A DNA stretch of 8,041 nucleotides from Ruminococcaceae bacterium UBA1734 (GTDB lineage Bacteria; Bacillota; Clostridia; Oscillospirales; Acutalibacteraceae). The stretch lies in assembly GCA_002315765.1 (NCBI GenBank), contig DCIE01000009.1:1-8041 (forward strand), given 5' to 3'. Position 1 is the first letter of the stretch. Each line of letters begins with the position of its first letter. Position numbers and translations under genes: made by a program. A model generated the notes under the pieces. The model was not told the origin of the DNA. It saw only the letters and a program-made list of their open reading frames with translations, and ran no database searches. This document shows positions 1 to 5,690 of this stretch, in pieces.

Positions 1-84
1 TTTGACAGATTGCGGTTTTATGATTTCATTATTGATGCTTTGCTGACATATTTCCTGTTTTTTAAGAAGCTTGAAAGACAGTGA
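1..84 (+). CDS. C-terminal tail of an unidentified protein (partial, runs off the left edge)
   Basis: Frame 1 is open from the first base for 27 codons and ends in TGA at 82-84, followed immediately by TAA. The other two plus frames close quickly. The encoded tail is hydrophobic and aromatic-rich (it contains RFYDFIIDALLTYFLFF) and ends in the basic stretch KKLERQ, as a membrane-associated or helical C-terminus might. I do not recognise the family. At this length an open frame could arise by chance, so it is only a plausible gene end. If real, it is transcribed in the same direction as the downstream operon but separated from it by nearly 400 bp containing its own promoter. Confidence 0.35.
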   Translation, partial: FDRLRFYDFIIDALLTYFLFFKKLERQ

Positions 85-296
85 TAATCCATACAAATTG
101 ACGGGCAAAAGAAACAGCACTAAATAGTGGTACTTTACTTAAATCGGTACCTTTTGGTAGTTATTATACAACAAAGAAAAGTTGACATTTTGTATCTACG
201 ATACCGGATGCCGACTTTATTTTTGTTTCAGTCGACAAAATCTTTTTATTGGTCGAAATTGTCGATAAATATTTGAAATTACCAAAAATTCCGCTC
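85..296. other. Non-coding upstream region with small palindromes
   Basis: No convincing ORF is seen on either strand. The stretch is A/T-rich. It contains a near-perfect 12-bp palindrome CACTAAATAGTG at 118-129, and a GGTAC/GTACC pair (129-133 and 147-151) followed by TTTT, too weak to call a terminator. A consensus-like TTGACA at 182-187 has no acceptable -10 element at 16-18 bp. Three TCGA-centred boxes lie at 231-269 and are listed separately. The likely role is regulatory DNA for the downstream operon; no known riboswitch or RNA gene was recognised. Confidence 0.5.
231..269. promoter_or_regulatory. Cluster of three TCGA-centred boxes, possible operator
   Basis: GTCGACAAA at 231-239 and GTCGATAAA at 261-269 are near-identical direct repeats exactly 30 bp apart, with a third related copy, GGTCGAAATT, at 251-260. 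TCGACAA (232-238) and TTGTCGA (259-265) also form a 7-bp inverted repeat. The cluster sits 28 bp upstream of the -35 element, where an activator or repressor could act. Each copy is one mismatch from the Spo0A box TGNCGAA, the first read on the minus strand. The repeats are visible; the regulator is a guess. Confidence 0.3.
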
Positions 297-325
297 TTGA
301 ATCGCAAAGGGATTTATGATAAAAT
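297..325 (+). promoter_or_regulatory. Sigma-A-like promoter for the acylation operon
   Basis: TTGAAT at 297-302 (4 of 6 matches to TTGACA) and TAAAAT at 320-325 (5 of 6 to TATAAT) are separated by the ideal 17 bp. An overlapping TATGAT at 315-320 has no matching -35. Transcription would start near 332, giving a leader of about 145 nt before the ATG at 477. The leader has a tandem ATGTATT repeat (331-337, 341-347) and a weak GTATT/AATAC stem (343-347 with 377-381). I found no other comparable promoter before 7073. Confidence 0.55.
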
Positions 326-382
326 GTAATATGTATTAGTATGTATTCGCACCGTGGCTACGCCTAACAGCGAAGCAATACG

Positions 383-463
383 ATGGGAAATCAACTGATA
401 AAGATTAACCACAAAGTGATTTTTGAAGAAAACGGGAGATATTTATACTGTCCCCTGTCATAG
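383..463 (+). CDS. Possible 26-residue leader ORF, translationally coupled to the next gene
   Basis: An ATG at 383 opens a 26-codon frame beginning MGNQLIKINHKVIFEENG and ending in TAG at 461-463. The stop touches the Shine-Dalgarno site (463-469) of the downstream membrane protein, a typical coupling geometry. Its own ribosome site is poor (only GCGAAG about 7 nt upstream). An in-frame TAA at 365-367 rules out a longer reading frame. No family is recognised. It could be a leader peptide, a remnant, or a chance ORF. Confidence 0.2.
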   Translation: MGNQLIKINHKVIFEENGRYLYCPLS

Positions 464-469
464 AAAGGA
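463..469 (+). promoter_or_regulatory. Ribosome binding site fixing the start of the first operon gene
   Basis: GAAAGGA lies 7 nt before the ATG at 477. The longer in-frame alternative, a TTG at 423, has no good Shine-Dalgarno site at the right distance and would add 18 polar residues before the first membrane helix. The ATG at 477 is therefore the preferred start. Confidence 0.7.
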
Positions 470-476
470 TTTTTTC

Positions 477-1433
477 ATGTGGCTGGTATTTGCCGCTCTG
501 TCATTGTTTTTGTATGCAGTCACGGATATTTTCGGAAAGAAAAGCATTAATGCGGGAAACGCATACACACCGATGGAATTATGTGTGATTGTTTCCGCAC
601 TTTCATTCGTCATCAGCATTGCACTTTATGTATTCGGCTTTGGAGAAAGCGGAATGACTCCTTGGCAGATTTTACACCTTCATCCGCTCATTCTTGTCAA
701 TATACTCTGCTTTTTCTTGTACTGGATTTTTTACCTTTTGAGTATGAAATTCATTCGGTTGTCCATTTCGGAAGCAATCAGTAGCTCATCAGGTGTTTTA
801 TATTTTGTCGGCCTCATTTTTATCAATCTATGCCTTGGAAAATTGCCGGCAGTCCGTGAAATGCTACATCCTCTTCGGCTGATTCCTGTCATTCTGGTAC
901 TGACCTTCATTTTTCTGTATCCGTCCGCGGAACTGTCCGAAAGGAAGAACACCGTAACGGACGGTACTGTCCGCAAAAAAAATCGACACAGTTATTTCGT
1001 CGGCATCTTAATTTTGCTTATATCGTTGTTCCTTGATTCGCTTGATTCTCTCATCACCACACTGATTATCGACGAAGGTACCATCGGTATAGTTGATTAT
1101 ATCATGACAAGCTATTTTTGTGTCATTTTTCCTGCCTTGATATTATTCGTATTTCTTTGTATCAAAAGAAAAAAACTGTTTATACCGATGAAAAACAATC
1201 CCGCCCGTTCTGCCGGCTATGCTGTTTCGGCACTGCTTTCCTCCCAGCTTTACATATTCGCATCATATTATGATGCAGTGCGGACAGGCATTTTGTTTAT
1301 CATTTATCCTATTGTGCCGATTATCGGCGCAAAGGTATTCCTGAAAGAAAAATCCACAAGGCGGCAAAATATGTGCATTTGGATAATTACATTGTCGGCG
1401 ATTGCATTCTGTATATCCGACAATTTGCTGTAA
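477..1433 (+). CDS. DMT/EamA-like 10-helix membrane transporter
   Basis: The 318-residue protein is almost wholly hydrophobic and shows about ten predicted membrane helices in two halves, split by a basic loop (residues ~150-175, including RKKNRHS). This is the usual size and topology of drug/metabolite-superfamily transporters. The C-terminal half carries the typical pattern of a small-residue helix ending in a charged FLKEKSTRRQ turn before the last helix. The start is the ATG at 477, which has GAAAGGA 7 nt upstream and leads directly into helix 1. It is the first gene after the promoter at 297-325 and lies 72 bp before the ATP-grasp gene. In a surface-polymer modification locus such a protein may export or flip a precursor or lipid-linked intermediate, but the substrate cannot be read from the sequence. 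Similarity to EamA is remote, so the family call is moderate. Confidence 0.7.
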   Translation: MWLVFAALSLFLYAVTDIFGKKSINAGNAYTPMELCVIVSALSFVISIALYVFGFGESGMTPWQILHLHPLILVNILCFFLYWIFYLLSMKFIRLSISEAISSSSGVLYFVGLIFINLCLGKLPAVREMLHPLRLIPVILVLTFIFLYPSAELSERKNTVTDGTVRKKNRHSYFVGILILLISLFLDSLDSLITTLIIDEGTIGIVDYIMTSYFCVIFPALILFVFLCIKRKKLFIPMKNNPARSAGYAVSALLSSQLYIFASYYDAVRTGILFIIYPIVPIIGAKVFLKEKSTRRQNMCIWIITLSAIAFCISDNLL

Positions 1434-1505
1434 TCAACTGCTGTCTGTATTTCATAAAATCACGAAAGAAAGGAACCGCATTCTCAGCGACGGTAAGATA
1501 ATTAT

Positions 1506-2642
1506 ATGTATTCATTGGAAATTGTTGAAACCTATAAGGAAATGGCAGAATCGGGACGCCGATTTATGCTTGCTAATCCCACGGCATATTCCGATGACTA
1601 CATTCGGAAAAATATGGAAAAATACAGTGCTTTTTTTGAAGACAAAGCCATGCTTTTGTCAATGCTGTACGCTTCCGTATATTGTCAGCAAATGTATGGG
1701 ACAAGCCTTCTCGAATTCGGCACCTATCATTTTGCGAAAAAGTCCCATAGCGAACGCATCGGCTATATCACATGGGAAAGTCGCTTCCTCTATACGGCTT
1801 TTTTGAACAAGGTTGCAGATAACCATATTCTTGATAACAAATACGAAGCATACACGAGGCTAAAACCGTTTTACAAACGGGAAGCGATGCTTCTTGCGGA
1901 CGAAAAGGATTACGACCTGTTTTGTTCGTTTGTAAAGAAAAATCCTGCGGTTTTCGTAAAACCGAACAATATGGAACTTGCGCAAGGGGCACATCGTCTG
2001 GTTTACAGTGGCAATACTCTTCGTGATACCTTTGATGCCTTATGCAAAGAAGCGGCGGATATTTCCGGTAACGCAATCAATAGAAAATCCGACCATCGGC
2101 TCATTCTGGAAGAACAGATTATTCCGTCTGCATTTATGCGACAGCTTAACCCCGATGAACTGTCTCTTTTGCGTGTTACGACAATCTATATCAATGGAAA
2201 GGTTCTTTTTTTCTACCCATGTTTGCGGTTGTTATTCGGCGACGGGAAAGAAAAATCCGGTGAGGATTACAGTTATGTCGCATTGATTGATGCTAACAGT
2301 GGCGAAGTGGTTACAAACGGAAAAAGTGCGGCGGGTGATTCCGATGTAAATCCTGTAACGGGACAAAAAATATGCGGAATGGTAATGCCCGATTGGGAAG
2401 ACTTAAAGGATATGCTTACCCGTGCGGCTAAGCAACTTCCGACAACCCGTCATATCGGCTGGGATGTTACACATACGGACAAAGGATGGTGTATCATTGA
2501 GGGCAATCCGAACGGCGAGTTTTTTTATCAGATGTGTGTTGGACATGGCGTTAAGGACGAACTTGAAAATCTAATCGGCTTCCGTTTGCCCTTTGACTTT
2601 TTTCGAAATCCGATGTTCCGAAAAAAACAAAAACAACCGTAA
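1506..2642 (+). CDS. Sugar-transfer-associated ATP-grasp enzyme
   Basis: This 378-residue soluble protein has the features of the ATP-grasp ligases found in polysaccharide loci (the ATPgrasp_ST type). These are an ATP-binding lysine in FVKPNN (K152), a hinge-like acidic strand LILEEQII (residues 199-206), and a C-terminal metal/ATP site in GWDVTH...GWCIIEGNPNGEFF, with D320, E332 and N334 as likely ligands. ATP-grasp enzymes activate a carboxylate as an acyl phosphate and join it to an amine, thiol or hydroxyl. The substrates of this subfamily are not established. An in-frame TAA at 1494-1496 limits the start to the ATG at 1506, although its Shine-Dalgarno site is weak (GGTAAG, 1492-1497). 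The gene ends 22 bp before the carrier-protein gene. It may make or condense the group that the Dlt-like machinery attaches, or modify the acceptor. Confidence is high for the fold and low for the role. Confidence 0.82.
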   Translation: MYSLEIVETYKEMAESGRRFMLANPTAYSDDYIRKNMEKYSAFFEDKAMLLSMLYASVYCQQMYGTSLLEFGTYHFAKKSHSERIGYITWESRFLYTAFLNKVADNHILDNKYEAYTRLKPFYKREAMLLADEKDYDLFCSFVKKNPAVFVKPNNMELAQGAHRLVYSGNTLRDTFDALCKEAADISGNAINRKSDHRLILEEQIIPSAFMRQLNPDELSLLRVTTIYINGKVLFFYPCLRLLFGDGKEKSGEDYSYVALIDANSGEVVTNGKSAAGDSDVNPVTGQKICGMVMPDWEDLKDMLTRAAKQLPTTRHIGWDVTHTDKGWCIIEGNPNGEFFYQMCVGHGVKDELENLIGFRLPFDFFRNPMFRKKQKQP

Positions 2643-2664
2643 TAAAATAATATGGAGGCAATTT

Positions 2665-2904
2665 ATGTATAATATGAATCTTCGTGAAAAAATCGAAAAA
2701 ATACTGACACAGCTTGTGCCGGGAATTGACCTTTCCTCCGATGCGTTGATGGAGGAAGATGTGATTGAATCCCTTATGATGATTCAGCTGATTTCGGAGT
2801 TAGATGACGCATTCGGTATTGAAATCACCTTTGCGGATATCGAAAACAACTGCTTCCATTCCGTAGAAGCCATCGAACAGATGGTTCTCCGTCATCTCGG
2901 TTAA
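2665..2904 (+). CDS. Acyl carrier protein (DltC/AcpP-like)
   Basis: A 79-residue acidic, helical protein of standard ACP length. The phosphopantetheine attachment site is Ser36 in DVIESLMMIQLI, followed by the helix II/III pattern ELDDAFGIEITFADIE. The residue before the serine is Glu35 rather than the near-universal Asp of the DSL motif. The start is the ATG at 2665 with GGAGG at 2654-2658, 6 nt upstream. A longer in-frame start at 2593 would overlap the ATP-grasp gene by 50 bp and add a basic tail foreign to ACPs. The protein should be primed by a phosphopantetheinyl transferase encoded elsewhere and loaded by the AMP ligase at the end of the operon, then serve the MBOAT acyltransferase as acyl donor at the inner face of the membrane. 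It lies 17 bp before the DHHW gene. Confidence 0.9.
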   Translation: MYNMNLREKIEKILTQLVPGIDLSSDALMEEDVIESLMMIQLISELDDAFGIEITFADIENNCFHSVEAIEQMVLRHLG

Positions 2905-2921
2905 TCCTGTGGGGATTTGAA

Positions 2922-4184
2922 ATGAAAGAAAAATCAAGCATCGCAAACAAGATTTATACCGTTTGCTTTTTAGGGCTGATGATGCTTTTCGGCATCGCGT
3001 CCGTTGTGCTGTTTATCAGTAATCATCTACCGACCGAAACAAAAACCGGCGACAAAACCGAAATGGTATCATTTTCACAGCAGTACCCCTTTGCAGAGGA
3101 TGTGCAAAATCCTTCTGACGAAATAGCCGATTTCGGATTTGCCGGTAACTACCTAAATCTTGCAAACCGTGTAATTGACAGCACCAAACATTATTTGACA
3201 GCGCTAAACCCTCTGTCATTCCCACTGAAAAAACTCATAAACCCTCTTACCTATTTCATAAGCGGGGACATTGTTATGACCGGCTCAAACGCGATTATCA
3301 AACTGCCAAACGGTTATCTCGCGGAATGTTTTACATACTGTCCCTCACTTGAAGCGTGGAACTCTATTCTTGATTTTTCCACATGGCTTAAAGAGAAGGA
3401 CATTCCGTTTGTATCGCTGATAACGCCGGATAAATCCGATGACAGCGTTACGGTATTTCCGACAGGTGTTCCCCACGGATATACGCAAACGATAGATGAA
3501 TACAAAGCATTTATGGACAAAAATGACATTACCTACATAGAAGCAAAAAATCTGCTACTTGCAAAAAATGATGACCTCTATTCATGGTTCTTTCAAACGG
3601 ACCACCATTGGAATGTACATGCGGCATTTCTTACGGCACAAAAGACCGCAGAATATTTGACGGATATGCTTTCTCTCCCTACCGAAACAGGTGCCCTTGC
3701 CAATGACAATTTTGAACTTGCCGTTTATCCAAACAGCTTTATCGGAAGCTACGGGAGAAAAATCGGAGATGCACGGAAGGAAGCGATGGAGGTTTTATAT
3801 CCAAAGACGGAAACCGACTTTCATATTGAAATTCCTGGAAACGGCATCAACAAGACGGGTAGCTTTGCCGATACGCTGATTGACCAAAGCCTTCTCGATA
3901 CCGCCGATTCATCATACAGTGCTTTCCTGTACGGAGATTTGCCTCTCATACGCATTGAAAATAATAACTGTCAGAATGGCACAAGAGTCCTTGTAATCAA
4001 ACACTCTTTTGCGGATTCGTTCTGTCCGTATTTTGCAAACACGGTGCAATATCTTGATATAATTGACCCAAGATACTTTGACGGCAGTATCCGTTCCTAT
4101 ATTGAACAGACAAATCCGGATGTCGTGCTTCTCTGTATGGATGTCGCTATCGAAGGTTATGAAAACAGTCTCCGTTTGAAATGA
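2922..4184 (+). CDS. DHHW-family (AlgJ/AlgX/DltD-like) membrane-anchored acyl-transfer protein
   Basis: This 420-residue protein has a short basic N-terminus, one membrane helix (residues ~11-34) and a large extracytoplasmic domain. The domain contains the signature TDHHWN (D227, H228, H229, W230). In AlgX/AlgJ-type SGNH-like enzymes the D-x-H pair forms a catalytic triad with a downstream serine. The best candidate is S362 in VIKHSFADSF, followed by the family-like segment IIDPRYFDG. The spacing of these elements fits DHHW proteins of Firmicutes polysaccharide loci. Its expected role is outside the cell, receiving acyl groups from the MBOAT partner and placing them on a surface polymer, the job DltD or AlgJ/AlgX does elsewhere. 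The start is supported by GGGGA 6 nt upstream. It sits between the carrier protein and the MBOAT gene. Family confidence is high; acyl group and acceptor are unknown. Confidence 0.87.
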   Translation: MKEKSSIANKIYTVCFLGLMMLFGIASVVLFISNHLPTETKTGDKTEMVSFSQQYPFAEDVQNPSDEIADFGFAGNYLNLANRVIDSTKHYLTALNPLSFPLKKLINPLTYFISGDIVMTGSNAIIKLPNGYLAECFTYCPSLEAWNSILDFSTWLKEKDIPFVSLITPDKSDDSVTVFPTGVPHGYTQTIDEYKAFMDKNDITYIEAKNLLLAKNDDLYSWFFQTDHHWNVHAAFLTAQKTAEYLTDMLSLPTETGALANDNFELAVYPNSFIGSYGRKIGDARKEAMEVLYPKTETDFHIEIPGNGINKTGSFADTLIDQSLLDTADSSYSAFLYGDLPLIRIENNNCQNGTRVLVIKHSFADSFCPYFANTVQYLDIIDPRYFDGSIRSYIEQTNPDVVLLCMDVAIEGYENSLRLK

Positions 4185-4203
4185 AGGAAGGGAGTTAAAC
4201 ATC

Positions 4204-5679
4204 ATGCAAATCACATCAACTCCGTTTCTGTTTCTGTTTTTGCCGGCGGTTATCGGTATCTATTATTTGATTCCCGCCCAAAAAGGTCTTCAACTGCGTA
4301 ACCTCTTTCTCTGCCTTGCCGGATTTTTCTTCTATACATGGGGAGAACCAATATTCGTATTGCTCCTTCTGGGAATGATTTTTCTGACTTGGTGTTTTGG
4401 CAAAATGGCATACAAAAAAAACGGAACACGAATCGGAAAGACGGCGGTTTTCCTTACAGTCGCCGCCAACCTGACCGTTATGCTGTTCTTCGGAAAACTG
4501 TCTGTGGTTTTAAGTATCCTGTCCCATCTTTTCGGTAAGGATTTTTCCGCCTTTCAGACAACACTCCCCATCGGATTTTCTTTTTTTGTGTTTTCCTCTG
4601 TCTCCTATGTCGTGGACATTTACAGAGGTCAGTCTAACTCTGCCGACAGTTTTTTGCAAACGGTACTATATACAAGTGCGTTTTTCAGGATTTTACAAGG
4701 TCCTATTATTTCCTACCGAAAGTTTGAGGGACAGCTCTCTGACAGAAAGGAATCATTTGATGCAGTCGGAAACGGCATCCGCAGATTCTCCGTCGGTTTA
4801 TGCAAAAAAATCATCATTGCCGATACACTGTCCTATATTGTAAATGCGATATTGTCCTCGGATTTTTCCGGTACAAATATATACGCGGGGGACGCATGGC
4901 TCGGGTGCATATCTTATCTCGTGTATCTTTATTTTGATTTTTCGGGTTATTCCGATATGGCAATCGGTCTTGGACAGGTGTTCGGCTTTTCCATACCCGA
5001 GAACTTCAACTATCCGTATATCTCCGCATCCGTTGCGGAATTTTGGAGACGCTTTCACATCACGCTTTGCGTCTGGTTTACGGAGTATGTGTATTATCCG
5101 GTGATGCTCGGACCGTCTGTCCGATTTCGGAAATTTTTACGGCAAAAAAGCGTTCCTAAGCCCATTGTGAAAACCGTACAAAATATTTTTGTAACCGCCT
5201 CCGTATGGCTCATTACGGCGCTATGGCACGGAATGAATTTGAATTATCTTTTATGGGGAGTAGCCAACTGTACGACTATGCTGGCAGAACCATATATAAA
5301 GCAAATCGGAAGCAAACGTTGCAATACGATTATCCGCCGAGTGGGCTTGCTTTTCTTTTTGTTTTTGTCCGTACCGCTAATCAGTACCGGCTCGTTTCAA
5401 GACGCTCTGCTGTTCTATCGGGCAATGTTTACCGGTTTTGCGGCATTTTCACCTGCTGTTTTTTACTATTGCCGTATGTACGGATTATTTTTGCTCATCG
5501 GTGTTATCGGCTGTTTCCCCGTCATTCCGTATATAAAAAAGAAAATTAGTCTTTTTGCCGACGGAAAATATAAAAAAGCATGGGATATCGGCTCGGGGAT
5601 TCTTTTGTTTCTTCTTGTTTTGATTTCACTCGGTTATATCTTTACGAGGAATACTGTTGAATTCTTATATCAGCAGTAG
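4204..5679 (+). CDS. MBOAT-family membrane O-acyltransferase (AlgI/DltB-like)
   Basis: The 491-residue polytopic membrane protein carries the hallmarks of bacterial MBOAT enzymes: YFDFSGYSDMAIGLG (residues 243-257), the block EFWRRFHITLCVWF with conserved His285, and the catalytic histidine His342 in TALWHGMN. The length is close to AlgI (about 500-520 residues) and longer than most DltB proteins. MBOAT proteins of this class move an acyl group from a cytoplasmic donor across the membrane to an extracellular partner. Here the ACP is the obvious donor and the DHHW protein the obvious partner. The start ATG is preceded by an extended Shine-Dalgarno region (GAAGGAAGGGAG, 4185-4196). The gene is 19 bp after the DHHW gene, and its stop codon overlaps the ribosome site of the ligase gene. 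The block after His285 departs from classical AlgI: the usual YIPLGG is replaced by YYPVMLGPS, suggesting a distinct subgroup. Confidence 0.9.
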   Translation: MQITSTPFLFLFLPAVIGIYYLIPAQKGLQLRNLFLCLAGFFFYTWGEPIFVLLLLGMIFLTWCFGKMAYKKNGTRIGKTAVFLTVAANLTVMLFFGKLSVVLSILSHLFGKDFSAFQTTLPIGFSFFVFSSVSYVVDIYRGQSNSADSFLQTVLYTSAFFRILQGPIISYRKFEGQLSDRKESFDAVGNGIRRFSVGLCKKIIIADTLSYIVNAILSSDFSGTNIYAGDAWLGCISYLVYLYFDFSGYSDMAIGLGQVFGFSIPENFNYPYISASVAEFWRRFHITLCVWFTEYVYYPVMLGPSVRFRKFLRQKSVPKPIVKTVQNIFVTASVWLITALWHGMNLNYLLWGVANCTTMLAEPYIKQIGSKRCNTIIRRVGLLFFLFLSVPLISTGSFQDALLFYRAMFTGFAAFSPAVFYYCRMYGLFLLIGVIGCFPVIPYIKKKISLFADGKYKKAWDIGSGILLFLLVLISLGYIFTRNTVEFLYQQ

Positions 5680-5690
5680 GAGGGTGTTAT

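Noticed and set aside
129..155. GGTAC/GTACC hairpin followed by TTTT as a terminator of the left-edge gene
   Set aside because: The stem has only 5 bp, the loop is long and the T-run is short.
182..210. TTGACA at 182-187 as a promoter -35
   Set aside because: No acceptable -10 hexamer lies 16-18 bp downstream; the region there reads CCGGATG.
423..476. TTG start adding 18 residues to the first membrane protein
   Set aside because: It lacks a well-placed ribosome site and encodes a polar stretch. The ATG at 477 has GAAAGGA 7 nt upstream and begins directly at the first helix.
1402..1806. Overlapping 134-codon frame between the transporter and the ATP-grasp gene
   Set aside because: It overlaps the end of one gene and the conserved start of the next, and its translation has no recognisable family character. 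It is a frame shadow.
2593..2664. Longer start for the carrier protein
   Set aside because: It would overlap the ATP-grasp gene and add a Lys/Asn-rich tail not seen in ACPs. The ATG at 2665 has GGAGG upstream and gives the standard 79-residue ACP.
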